48,286 nucleotides of DNA from contig JACPZP010000124.1 in assembly GCA_016195405.1 (NCBI GenBank), forward strand, positions 1 to 48,286, given 5' to 3'. The translations under genes were made by a program, and so were the position numbers. How positions within the stretch are numbered: position 1 is the stretch's first letter; every line of letters begins with the position of its first letter. Source of the DNA: Planctomycetota bacterium. Lineage in GTDB: Bacteria > Planctomycetota > Planctomycetia > Gemmatales > Gemmataceae. The notes below the pieces were generated by a model. The model was not told the DNA's origin. It did no database searches and saw only the letters and a list, made by a program, of their open reading frames with translations. Below, piece after piece: positions 31,082 through 39,597 of this stretch.

Positions 31082-32416
31082 TCAGCTGCGCTCATCGGTC
31101 ACCCGCCGCAATTTGCCGCCCTCGCTCCGCGGCAAGCTGCCAGGCGGCTGTAAACTCACGCTGACGGACAAGCCCAACGCATCGTGCAGGCGGCGCTTCA
31201 GCGCATCCTCTATATGATGCAGCGCCTTGACTCCCTGATTGGCATGGTCGGCAAACAGTTTCGCGCCGACATCCGCAAAAAACGCGCTCGAAACCTCCGC
31301 GCGCACTTCCAGTTCATCGCGATGATGCACGCGCGTCACCACGATTTGATGATGAGCCGAAAGATGCTGCATGCCGACGAGCGCTGCCTCGACCTGTGAA
31401 GGGAACACGTTGACGCCGCGGATTATCAGCATGTCATCGGTGCGGCCGACAATGCGCGACATCCGCGCCGTCGTTCGCCCACATTGGCATGGCTCAGTCG
31501 TCACTGACGCCAAGTCACCGGTCCGGTAACGCAAAAGCGGCAGCGCTTCTTTGGTGAGCGTCGTGAACGTCAACTCGCCCACCTCGCCGTCAGGTAACAC
31601 CGTTTCCGACTTCGGATCAATAACCTCGACCAGAAAGTGATCTTCACAAATATGCGATCCGTCCTTCGCTTCCACGCACTCGTTGGAAACGCCGGGACCG
31701 ATGATCTCGCTCAGGCCGTAAATGTTGACCGCTTGCACCTTCCAACGCGATTCCAATTCCTGCCGCATCGCTTCGGTCCACGGCTCGGCGCCCAAGATCA
31801 GAGTCCGGAGCATTTCGGGCATGTTCGAACGAGCCTCCAGGGCGTCGGCAAGCGTCAGTGCATACGAAGGCGTGCAAGCGAGGACGCCGGCGCCGAAGTC
31901 TTGCATGAGCATGATCTGTCGCGCCGTATTGCCGCCCGAAACCGGAACCACGACGAGTCCGAAGCGTTCGGCGCCATAATGCATGCCGAGGCCGCCAGTG
32001 AAGAGGCCATAGGCGTAAGCATTCTGAAAGACCTGTCCCGGCTTCGCGCCGCTCAACGCCAGGCAGCGCGCGCAGACTTCCGCCCAGACATCAAGGTCGC
32101 CGCGCGTATATGCGACGACGGTCGACTTGCCGGTGGTGCCCGAAGAAGCGTGGATGCGGACGACTTGGCTGAGCGGAACTGCCAACAAGCCAAAAGGGTA
32201 ATGGTGGAGGAGGTCGCTTTTTTGCGTGAACGGCAACTCTTGCAAATGGGCAAGATCGTTGATGGCTGAAGGCTTGATCCCGCGTCTGTCCAGAATTGCG
32301 CGATAGAAGGGCACGCGCTCGTATACGCGCCGGACCATTCCGGCCAAGCGTTCGGCCTGCATGCGCTGCAAGTCGAGACGCGGCAGACATTCCAGAGGAG
32401 GACTCCAAATCATCAT
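31082..32416 (-). CDS. paaK: Phenylacetate-CoA ligase
   Basis: A 444-residue protein from the first of two adjacent ATGs (32416); a GTG six codons upstream is possible, and the ribosome site is weak. It matches PaaK: RVYERVPFYRAILDRRGI, the AMP-binding loop SSGTTGKSTVVAYT (residues 91-104), AYAYGLFTGGLGMHYGAERFGLVVVPVSGGNT, IYGLSEIIGPGVSNEC, YRTGDLASV, and RTDDMLIIRGVNVFPSQVE. The enzyme joins phenylacetate to CoA using ATP, the first step of aerobic hybrid phenylacetate breakdown. It is the last gene of the operon, about 150 bases after paaN, far from the first genes; in many bacteria the order is similar. Confidence 0.95.
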   Translation of the reverse strand: MMIWSPPLECLPRLDLQRMQAERLAGMVRRVYERVPFYRAILDRRGIKPSAINDLAHLQELPFTQKSDLLHHYPFGLLAVPLSQVVRIHASSGTTGKSTVVAYTRGDLDVWAEVCARCLALSGAKPGQVFQNAYAYGLFTGGLGMHYGAERFGLVVVPVSGGNTARQIMLMQDFGAGVLACTPSYALTLADALEARSNMPEMLRTLILGAEPWTEAMRQELESRWKVQAVNIYGLSEIIGPGVSNECVEAKDGSHICEDHFLVEVIDPKSETVLPDGEVGELTFTTLTKEALPLLRYRTGDLASVTTEPCQCGRTTARMSRIVGRTDDMLIIRGVNVFPSQVEAALVGMQHLSAHHQIVVTRVHHRDELEVRAEVSSAFFADVGAKLFADHANQGVKALHHIEDALKRRLHDALGLSVSVSLQPPGSLPRSEGGKLRRVTDERS

Positions 32417-32563
32417 TGAGCGTCCGACAGCCACCGCTAAACTTAGCCGCGTTCATCAAGGCAGAGTCGATCGGCCGGTACCGAGGATGATCTCGGCGAA
32501 GAGGATATAGTCACCGCAGAGGCACATGCGAGGGGTTGCTCGATTGAAAATCGAACTTGGCTT

Positions 32564-34228
32564 TCACACCGGCACTCTACTCTGCCCCACGTGAAACCGC
32601 GTGGTCACATACGCCGCGTCGGTAAGGGTGGCGTTGCCGGCGGGGTTCGCGCCGGAGACGTGGTAATCGCTGAATGCCGCCGATTGGTTGACGTAGATGT
32701 TTCCGAGGAGATTGCACGAGGTCGCCGCACCCGCGGCCGTCGCCTGTTCGGACACCTTCGCCAAGACCTTCGGGTCGGTCGAATAGATCGCGCAGGTGAT
32801 CGCGCCGCGCTCGCGGGCTGCCCGGGCAGCGCGAGCAATGCTGTCGTCCGTGCTTTCCGTTGCGATCAGGTACGTGATCGGACCAAACATCTCGCGATCG
32901 TAGACTTTCTCTTGGTCCGCTCGCACCTTCAGAATCAACGGCGTGCGCACGCGGGCTTGCGGAAACTGTGGGTGTGTGACGGATTTGGAAGGCAGGACGA
33001 CTTCACCGCCTTCGCTCGGCGCTGCCTCGAGTCGGCGTACCGTCGCCGGGTTCTGGATGGCGCCGAGGATCTCTACGGCGCGTGCCGGATCGCCGAGCAA
33101 TTTTTCTATGCCTCCGGCAAGCGCTTTGGCGAAGTCGGCCACGCTGACTCTTTGGCCCCCGACAAGGATGCCGTCCTTCGGCAGGAAGATATTCTGCGAC
33201 GTGGTGCACATTTGGCCCGAATACAAGCTGAGCGTGAAGGCGAGGTTGCCCACGACGCCTGGCAGATCGGGCACGCTGTCGAGAATTACCGCGTTGACGC
33301 CGGCCTTTTCGGTGAAGACGATGGCTTGCCGCGCGTTCTGCTCGATCCAATCTCCGAATGCGGTGCCGCCCGTGAAATCGACGATGGCCACGTCACGATG
33401 GGTGACGAGCTGCTTGGTTATCGGCGCCTCGACGGTGTCTGCGGCAAGCGTGACAAGGTTAGGATCGAAGCCCGCTTCCTTGAGTACGGCGCGGGCCGTC
33501 TCGACCGTAAGCGCCAATGGAAGGATTGCGCCTGGATGCGGCTTGACGACGACGGCGTTTCCTGTGGCCAAGTCGGCGAAAATCGCGGGATACGAGTTCC
33601 ACGTCGGGAATGTCGAAACGCCGACTACGACGCCCACGCCGCGCGGCAAGATGCGATAGGTCTTCTCCAGCTTGATGGACTCGGTCTTGCCGGGCTTCTC
33701 CCAGACGACCTTGGCCGGCACGCGTTTCATCTCGTCATAGGCGAAGGCAACCGCTTCAAGGCCGCGGTCTTGTGCATGCGGCCCGCCGGCCTGGAAAGCC
33801 ATCATGAACGCCTGGCCCGTTGTGTGCATCACCGCGTAAGCGATCTCGAAGCTGCGCTTGTTGAGCCTGGCAAGGATTTCCAAGCATACGCCGACACGCG
33901 CCTCGATGCCAGCGTCGCGCCACTCAGGATTTGCCGCCTTCGCCGCTTTTAGCAGCACATCCAAGTCCGCGCGGGGATAGGTGATTTCGAGCGCCATGCC
34001 ATAGGGCGACGTTTCCGCGCCAACGCGTCCAGTCGTGCCGGGTTGATCGATTTCGAATGGTTTGTTCAGCCGCGCGTTGAAGGCCGCCTCGCTGTCGGCC
34101 TTGGCGGTTTCGCCATAAATCTTGCCGCTCGGGATTTCCGGATAAGCGCTCCAATACGTTCGCGAACGGACGGTCGCCACGGCCTGCTCGAGAGTCTCTT
34201 GGTGCCGCTCAAAAAAAGGGTGGCTCAT
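32564..34228 (-). CDS. paaN: PaaN-type aldehyde dehydrogenase of phenylacetate degradation
   Basis: A 554-residue aldehyde dehydrogenase, with AAAGGA before the ATG. Motifs: VGVSTFPTWNSYPAIFADLATGNAVVVKPHP, VDFTGGTAFGDWIEQNARQAIVFTEKAG, and the catalytic Cys in SGQMCTTSQNIFLP. It aligns by its start (MSHPFFERHQETLEQAV) and length with the stand-alone PaaN family (TIGR02288), not with PaaZ, which carries an additional C-terminal hydratase domain of about 150 residues. In the pathway it oxidises the semialdehyde formed after ring opening. Because the hydratase (oxepin-CoA hydrolase) domain is absent, ring opening must be carried out by another protein not in this cluster. Confidence 0.9.
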   Translation of the reverse strand: MSHPFFERHQETLEQAVATVRSRTYWSAYPEIPSGKIYGETAKADSEAAFNARLNKPFEIDQPGTTGRVGAETSPYGMALEITYPRADLDVLLKAAKAANPEWRDAGIEARVGVCLEILARLNKRSFEIAYAVMHTTGQAFMMAFQAGGPHAQDRGLEAVAFAYDEMKRVPAKVVWEKPGKTESIKLEKTYRILPRGVGVVVGVSTFPTWNSYPAIFADLATGNAVVVKPHPGAILPLALTVETARAVLKEAGFDPNLVTLAADTVEAPITKQLVTHRDVAIVDFTGGTAFGDWIEQNARQAIVFTEKAGVNAVILDSVPDLPGVVGNLAFTLSLYSGQMCTTSQNIFLPKDGILVGGQRVSVADFAKALAGGIEKLLGDPARAVEILGAIQNPATVRRLEAAPSEGGEVVLPSKSVTHPQFPQARVRTPLILKVRADQEKVYDREMFGPITYLIATESTDDSIARAARAARERGAITCAIYSTDPKVLAKVSEQATAAGAATSCNLLGNIYVNQSAAFSDYHVSGANPAGNATLTDAAYVTTRFHVGQSRVPV

Positions 34229-34348
34229 GGGATCGTCCTTTATTCGTGTGAAATCCGAGAGGTTTGGTGATTCGAAAGGGCCTGTGCCGTTAATCGTAGA
34301 ACCTCTAACGCCCCATGACCATATTCCAGCTCAGGACGGCGATAGCGC

Positions 34349-34882
34349 TCAGCGAGTTTCGGGAAGCCGTTGAAGCGACAGATCGATTAGACCCGTGGTC
34401 GCGAGCCGTTTCAGGTGTTCGAAGGGATGGCGACAGGACTCACAGTACCAAATCATCCGGCAACGCGTCGGACCAAAGGCGCTCTCCTGGCGCACCGTTG
34501 CTGAGCCGCAGAATGGACAGGACGGAGGCTGGCCCACGTTTTCCTCTCCGGCTTCTGGGACGGTCACTCCGTAGCGGCGCAGCGACTCGCGGCCGCTTGG
34601 GGTTATGCGATCGACGCTCCAAGGAGGTGAATAGGTGGATTGTACTTCGACAGAGGTGACGCCGGGCAATGCGGAAACGCAGCGGCGAATCTCGTTCTCA
34701 ATCATGGGCAGAGCCGTGCAGCCGACAAATGTGGGCAGGATCTTAACGCGCACATCCATGCAAGCCGGCGAAGATGGCTGCAACTCGATCTTCTCGACAA
34801 GACCAAGATCAACGATGCTAATCGGCATCTCCGGATCGTCGATAGTCCGCAGCGTGTTCAGAATGTCATCTTGAGTTACCAC
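34349..34882 (-). CDS. paaD: Phenylacetyl-CoA epoxidase accessory subunit PaaD
   Basis: A 177-residue protein from GTG at 34882, overlapping the end of paaC by seven bases. The first 110 residues are a MIP18/DUF59 domain (LNTLRTIDDPEMPISIVDLGLVEKIEL, LPTFVGCTALPMIENEI), the type involved in iron-sulphur or metal-centre assembly. The C-terminal part contains a zinc-ribbon CPFC...C..C (about 122-150), as in PaaD. It is required for assembly of the epoxidase complex; its exact role is still debated. The overlap implies translational coupling to PaaC. Confidence 0.93.
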   Translation of the reverse strand: MVTQDDILNTLRTIDDPEMPISIVDLGLVEKIELQPSSPACMDVRVKILPTFVGCTALPMIENEIRRCVSALPGVTSVEVQSTYSPPWSVDRITPSGRESLRRYGVTVPEAGEENVGQPPSCPFCGSATVRQESAFGPTRCRMIWYCESCRHPFEHLKRLATTGLIDLSLQRLPETR

Positions 34883-35655
34883 GCCGCCTCCGGTTCGAGG
34901 CGATAAACCTCGGTCAATTCGTCGAGCAAGCTGGCGAAGGCGTCGCTATGCCTACCGCGCCGGCCGCCGATCGCTTCTGCTCTTGGAGCTTGCAATTGCA
35001 GTTTGAGTTCGGATGCTTCCGCTACATGCCGCAGATCCTCCGTCCAGCGTTCAAACATGGCCGGCTCGATGCGCGGATAAACGCCCTTGGCTTCCAACAG
35101 TTCAATTCCCTGTGTGGGTTCCAAGAGGCCGGTCGCGAGCGGGGCAAGTCGATCAAGGGCGCTCTGCATTCTTTCGCGCGACTCCGTGTCCCCGTGTCCT
35201 AGCCGTTTCAGAAGCATATCGACGTGCTGGACGTGGATCTGCTCCTCGGCCACGAGGCGGCCAGCGAGCTGTGCTAAGGGAACATAGCTGGAATGCGCGA
35301 GCCGGCCCAGGCGCAGGTAATCATGGTGATCGCAAAAGAAGTTGCGGCAAACGGCGATCGCCCAGTTGAACTCATCAGAAAGCTCGACCAACTCGGCGCA
35401 GAGGTATTCGTCGGGCTTCCGCGCATAGGCAAGCTTGTCCGCCGTGGATCCGACGAGGCCGGCCGCGATCTGATAGATTGCAATCGCATGACTTATCTCA
35501 TCTTGAGAGAGCGAGGAGAACGCGATGTCCTCTTCGAGGATCGGGGCCAGCCCGGTCCAGTCGGCATTGCGATGGCCGAGGATGAACTTGTCGTCGGCCA
35601 CGCTCAGGAGCAACTCGACCAGCGGTTGCTTTAGTTCATTGGGAAGCTTGTCCAC
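34876..35655 (-). CDS. paaC: Phenylacetyl-CoA epoxidase structural subunit PaaC
   Basis: A 259-residue all-helical protein from GTG at 35655, with GAGG upstream. It resembles PaaC: LLLSVADDKFILGHRNADWTGLAPILEEDIAFSSLSQDEISHA, NFFCDHHDYLRLGRL, and LAGRLVAEEQIHVQHVDMLLKRLG. PaaC is a ferritin-like subunit without the full diiron ligand set and pairs with PaaA. It belongs to the complex that forms the epoxide on the aromatic ring of phenylacetyl-CoA. It is 12 bases after paaB and overlaps paaD. Confidence 0.93.
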   Translation of the reverse strand: MDKLPNELKQPLVELLLSVADDKFILGHRNADWTGLAPILEEDIAFSSLSQDEISHAIAIYQIAAGLVGSTADKLAYARKPDEYLCAELVELSDEFNWAIAVCRNFFCDHHDYLRLGRLAHSSYVPLAQLAGRLVAEEQIHVQHVDMLLKRLGHGDTESRERMQSALDRLAPLATGLLEPTQGIELLEAKGVYPRIEPAMFERWTEDLRHVAEASELKLQLQAPRAEAIGGRRGRHSDAFASLLDELTEVYRLEPEAAW

Positions 35656-35667
35656 GCTCGCCTCAGG

Positions 35668-36057
35668 TCAATAGTGCTCTTTCAAGTCTTCTTTCTCGTA
35701 CTCTTTTACATCTTCCTTGCTGCGGAACTGGCGCCAGCGGTTGTGAACTTGGTAGCCGCGCGCCAGCTTGTAGCTGCGGTCGGTCGAGCGCCAGATGACG
35801 TCATGCTCGTAATCGGTGCCCAGCATCGCCGAACGCGGCACCACCCAAATGTGAACGCACGCCTGATCCTGCCCATAGTGCTCGCGGGCGAATTGCAGAG
35901 CCATTTCGGAATCCACAGCATCGACCGTGCCGGCGTGGACATGCGGCTTGCCGCGCAGGAGCTGGATGAAGACCTCAAACGGTGTGGCGTCGCCTTCGGG
36001 CGGTGATATCAACGCGCCCTCAGCTGGAAGCGGCAAGTGGTCACGTAGTCGGGACAC
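35668..36057 (-). CDS. paaB: Phenylacetyl-CoA epoxidase subunit PaaB
   Basis: A 129-residue protein from GTG at 36057. Core motifs of PaaB are present: PFEVFIQLLRGKPHVHAGTVDAVDSEMALQFAREHYG, and VHIWVVPRSAMLGT. About 25 residues precede the usual start and the tail (EYEKEDLKEHY) is charged; both are slightly longer than in short PaaB proteins (about 95 residues). It is a small subunit that holds the PaaA-PaaC core together. It is 53 bases after paaA and 12 bases before paaC. Confidence 0.92.
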   Translation of the reverse strand: MSRLRDHLPLPAEGALISPPEGDATPFEVFIQLLRGKPHVHAGTVDAVDSEMALQFAREHYGQDQACVHIWVVPRSAMLGTDYEHDVIWRSTDRSYKLARGYQVHNRWRQFRSKEDVKEYEKEDLKEHY

Positions 36058-36110
36058 GGAAGCTCCGAAGTTAGCTCAATCTACGCTCGCTTGGCTAAAT
36101 CGCGAGGAGT

Positions 36111-37130
36111 TTAACACAAAGGCGGCAAGTCGCTTCCGCCCACAATCGCCCGCCGCACCCACTGTCCTTGTTCGTAGGAAAAGCGCCTTAGCGCGACGCG
36201 TTTCTTGTTCAATGGGCCGTTGCCTTTTACGACTCGGTGAAATTCATTCCAATCCGGTTGACTGAAATGCCAGTACCCCGTCTTTTCGTTGCGGCGGATT
36301 TCTGTGTCTTCACGCTTTTCAGTGACCATTCCGTCCTGATCCTTAACTGTGATGTGAATCTTGAGTCCCAAGTCGAGCGCTGCCGGGGCGAAGCGGTCGA
36401 CGAAGCGTTGCCGCAGATCGTCGTTGGTCGCAGTCTTTATCCGCCAGCGCATGAACGGTGAAGTCTTGACCGACTCCTTGTCCAACGGACCGAAGAACAT
36501 GAGGCACGGCGCCCACCAGCGGTCAAAGGCCTCTTGGGCCATTTGCTTTTGCTTGGGCGTGCCCGACATCATGGTCAGCACCATGTCCTCGCCGCTCTTA
36601 AAGTGGAACGCTTCTTCCATGTTGATGCGTTTCATGGTGCGGACGTAGGGGCCATAGCTGCCGTCAGCCAGCGTCGCCTGGTTCATGATGGCGGCGCCGT
36701 CGACCAACCATTGGATCATGACTACGTCGGCCCAGGTCGGAGCCGGGTAGTTGAAGACGTTGTGGTACTTGGTCTTCCCCGTAATGAGATCGCGCAACAT
36801 TTGGTCGCGCGGCTTACCCAGATCCTGCGAAACGCGATAGAGCATTTGGCCGTGGCCGACTTCGTCCTGCACCTTGGCGATCAAGGCGAGTTTGCGTCGC
36901 AGGGTCGGGGCACGCGTGATCCACTCGCCTTCCGGAAGGGCGCCGACGATTTCCGAGTTAGCGTGATGCTCGGCCATGCGCAACATGCCTACGCGATAAT
37001 TGTGCGGCATCCAGTCATCAGGTTCCACTAACTCGCCTTTGGTGATTCGCTCTTCGAAGGGGACAAGCTTCACTGGATCTTCCTGGATGTCCCAATCGAG
37101 CTTGAGATCGACGCTGGCACTGACCGACAT
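36111..37130 (-). CDS. paaA: Phenylacetyl-CoA epoxidase catalytic subunit PaaA
   Basis: A 339-residue diiron protein starting MSVSASVDLKLDWDIQEDP. The ATG is two bases after the thiolase stop, and the ribosome site AAGGAG lies inside the last thiolase codons. Diiron ligands are visible as two E-x2-H pairs: Glu90/His93 in KVQDEVGHGQ and Glu173/His176 in MEEAFH, with other Glu residues in AEHHANSE. It uses oxygen and two electrons to epoxidise the ring of phenylacetyl-CoA. The electrons normally come from PaaE, which is not found in the window. Confidence 0.95.
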   Translation of the reverse strand: MSVSASVDLKLDWDIQEDPVKLVPFEERITKGELVEPDDWMPHNYRVGMLRMAEHHANSEIVGALPEGEWITRAPTLRRKLALIAKVQDEVGHGQMLYRVSQDLGKPRDQMLRDLITGKTKYHNVFNYPAPTWADVVMIQWLVDGAAIMNQATLADGSYGPYVRTMKRINMEEAFHFKSGEDMVLTMMSGTPKQKQMAQEAFDRWWAPCLMFFGPLDKESVKTSPFMRWRIKTATNDDLRQRFVDRFAPAALDLGLKIHITVKDQDGMVTEKREDTEIRRNEKTGYWHFSQPDWNEFHRVVKGNGPLNKKRVALRRFSYEQGQWVRRAIVGGSDLPPLC

Positions 37131-37132
37131 GG

Positions 37133-38332
37133 TCAAACTCCTTCTATCAAGGTCGCGACTCCCTGACCTACGCCTACGCACAACGTTGCCAAACCGCGGC
37201 GTGCGCTCCTGCGGCACATTTCGTGAACAAGCGTCGTCACCAGCCGTGCGCCCGTGCAACCGAGCGGATGGCCCAGCGCAATCGCGCCACCGTTGGGATT
37301 GACCCGGCCCTCGTCCAAACCAAGCTCGCGAATGCAGGCGACTGCTTGGGCCGCGAAGGCCTCGTTCAACTCGATTATATCAATGTCCTCGATGCGCAGG
37401 TTGGCCCGCCGGAGGGCTTTGCGCGTCGCCGGCGCCGGTCCCATGCCCATGCAACCCGGATCGACGCCGGCCGTAGCCGACGGTCCAACGACCGCGAGCG
37501 GCTTTAGCCCCAGCTTTCGCGCGATTTGTTCTTCGGCGAGCAGCACCACGGCCGCCCCGTCATTGATGCCGGACGAGTTGCCCGCGGTGACGCTGCCATC
37601 CTTGGCGAAAGCGGGCTGCAGCTTGGCCAGATTCTCAAGCGTCGTCTCGGGGCGCGGATGCTCATCGAGTTTGACGACGATCGGCAAACCTTTCTGTTGA
37701 GGGACTTCCACGGGAATGATCTCGTCGTCGAACCGTCCTGCCTTTTGTGCCGCGTGCGTTCGCTGCTGGCTGGTCACCGCAAATCGATCCTGATCCACCC
37801 GCGAGACACCATACTTGCGTGCGACGTTCTCGGCGGTTTCACCCATGCTGAAGGGGTGATGCCGCTTTGCTAGACTCGGGTTGGTGAAGCGCCAGCCCAT
37901 CGTGGTGTCGAAGACTTCCGGATTGCCGCGCGCGAAGGCGCTGTCGGGTTTTAGCATGACGAAGGGGGCGCGGGTCATGCTCTCGACGCCGCCAGCGAGA
38001 AAGACGTCGCCCATGCCGGCTTCGATCATCCGGGCGGCGATGTTGACCGCCTCCAGGCCGGAAGCGCACAGACGGTTCACCGTGCAGCCAGGAATAGTTT
38101 CCGGCAGCCCGGCAAGCAGGACGGCCATGCGTGCGACGTTGCGATTGTCCTCGCCCGCTTGGTTGGCGGCGCCCATGTAAACGTCATCGATTAACGCGAG
38201 ATCGATCTTGGTACGTTCCACAATGCTCTTAAGAACAAAGGCGGCAAGATCGTCGGGGCGGCACGTCTTGAGGGCGCCGCCGTAGCGGCCGATGGGGGTG
38301 CGTAGAGCGTCGATGATTAGGGCACGTCTCAT
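37133..38332 (-). CDS. paaJ: 3-oxoadipyl-CoA / 3-oxo-5,6-dehydrosuberyl-CoA thiolase
   Basis: A 399-residue thiolase with all three catalytic residues: Cys89 in CTVNRLCASGLEA, His355 in ALGHPLGCTGAR and Cys385 in LCVGVGQG. The middle loop (MLKPDSAFARGNPEVFDTTMGWRFTNP) is typical of the PcaF/PaaJ type, which cleaves beta-ketoadipyl-CoA. In phenylacetate degradation the enzyme acts twice, releasing acetyl-CoA and finally succinyl-CoA. Starts at ATG 38332, 12 bases after paaH. It could also serve protocatechuate degradation (pcaF), but no other pca gene is present. Confidence 0.93.
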   Translation of the reverse strand: MRRALIIDALRTPIGRYGGALKTCRPDDLAAFVLKSIVERTKIDLALIDDVYMGAANQAGEDNRNVARMAVLLAGLPETIPGCTVNRLCASGLEAVNIAARMIEAGMGDVFLAGGVESMTRAPFVMLKPDSAFARGNPEVFDTTMGWRFTNPSLAKRHHPFSMGETAENVARKYGVSRVDQDRFAVTSQQRTHAAQKAGRFDDEIIPVEVPQQKGLPIVVKLDEHPRPETTLENLAKLQPAFAKDGSVTAGNSSGINDGAAVVLLAEEQIARKLGLKPLAVVGPSATAGVDPGCMGMGPAPATRKALRRANLRIEDIDIIELNEAFAAQAVACIRELGLDEGRVNPNGGAIALGHPLGCTGARLVTTLVHEMCRRSARRGLATLCVGVGQGVATLIEGV

Positions 38333-38344
38333 GATGGGGTGTTC

Positions 38345-39595
38345 TTACTCCTGCAAAAGAGCGGCCGGACGGAACCGAGCATCCGCTACGGTCCCATTGA
38401 GCGCCAACAGCATTCTACCGCAATTCCCGAATTCGATCTTCTCCGCCCAATCCAACGGGCCGTGTGGGTAATTGGTGCCGAGCCGCATCGCGGTGTCGAT
38501 GTCCTGGCGCGAGGCCACCTCCTCGTCGTGCACGAGTGCGGCTTCGTTGATGATCGTTGCCAGGATGCGAGCGAAGACGTAGTCTTCCAGCCCCGTGCCG
38601 GACTGATCGCTTGCACGTTGCACAAAGGCGTCAACGGCTTCGCACAACGCCTGGGGAACCTCAAACGTCCGGCGTTCTCCTTCGACGGCTGGCACGGGTG
38701 GCTCCTTCGTGTAGTCGTAGAAGCCGCGCTTCGACTTGCGGCCAAGCTGTCCGCGGTGGCGCAGCTCCACCTGGATTGGATGCGGCGCAAGTCGCGCGGG
38801 ACGCCCCAGTTGCTCCCAGACTGATGAGGAAACGCTGTAATTGACGTCAATGCCGACCAAATCCATTAGCTCAAACGGGCCAAGCCGGAAGCCGCCGAGC
38901 TGTTTCATCGTCCGGTCGATCTCAGCAATGCCGGCAACGCCCTCGCCCAACATGCGAAGCGCTTCGAGGTAATAACCGCGGGCTACGCGGTTGACAATGA
39001 AGCCGGGCGTGTCCTTGGCGCGGACGACCGTCTTGCCCCAGGAGCTCGCGAGCGCGGCGACTTCTTCGACCACGCTCGAGTCGGTTTCCTTGCCGGCGAT
39101 GACCTCCACGAGCGGCATCAACCAGGCGGGATTGAAGAAATGCATGCCGACCATGCGCCTGCTCATGCCAATGGCGTGACCGATGCGCGTGATCGAGAGC
39201 GAAGAAGTGTTGCTGGAAAAGATGGTGTGCGGTGAAGCCTGAGCGGCTATGGGTCCGAGGACTTTTGTCTTGATGTCGAGATCTTCGGAGACCGCTTCGA
39301 GAACGATGTCGCAAGTCGCCAAACTCTCGACGCGCGATGTGGGACGTAGACGATTACAGGTCCGGTTGCGTTCCTCAGGTGTCAGTTGCCCTTTCTCAAT
39401 GAGTCGATCAAGGCGTTTGACGATTTCGCCGAGGGACCGTTCGACGATCTGCGGATTGGCGTCGAGCAACTCGACCGTACAGCCGTGGACCGCGGCAACC
39501 TGGGCGATTCCGGCGCCCATGATCCCAGTTCCGACGATGCCGATTCGCTTCTGATTGCCCTCGTTCGGGTGAGAGGTGTTGGGGACGGGCGTCAT
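38345..39595 (-). CDS. paaH: 3-hydroxyacyl-CoA dehydrogenase PaaH
   Basis: A 416-residue protein from ATG at 39595, two bases after the paaG stop (a GTG two codons earlier overlaps that stop). An N-terminal Rossmann fold has IGIVGTGIMGAGIAQVAAVHG and LLDANPQIVERSL; later SSNTSSLSI, GMHFFNPAWLMPLVEVI and VNRVARGYYLEALRMLGEG are typical. The C-terminal half holds a second helical domain (FVQRASDQSGTGLEDYVFARI), so it is the two-domain form rather than the short monofunctional enzyme. It oxidises 3-hydroxyadipyl-CoA with NAD. Confidence 0.93.
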   Translation of the reverse strand: MTPVPNTSHPNEGNQKRIGIVGTGIMGAGIAQVAAVHGCTVELLDANPQIVERSLGEIVKRLDRLIEKGQLTPEERNRTCNRLRPTSRVESLATCDIVLEAVSEDLDIKTKVLGPIAAQASPHTIFSSNTSSLSITRIGHAIGMSRRMVGMHFFNPAWLMPLVEVIAGKETDSSVVEEVAALASSWGKTVVRAKDTPGFIVNRVARGYYLEALRMLGEGVAGIAEIDRTMKQLGGFRLGPFELMDLVGIDVNYSVSSSVWEQLGRPARLAPHPIQVELRHRGQLGRKSKRGFYDYTKEPPVPAVEGERRTFEVPQALCEAVDAFVQRASDQSGTGLEDYVFARILATIINEAALVHDEEVASRQDIDTAMRLGTNYPHGPLDWAEKIEFGNCGRMLLALNGTVADARFRPAALLQE

Positions 39596-39597
39596 GG

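Noticed and set aside
32591..33952. A 453-codon plus-strand frame opposite paaN
   Set aside because: Antisense to a clearly conserved aldehyde dehydrogenase; no ribosome site or family motif.
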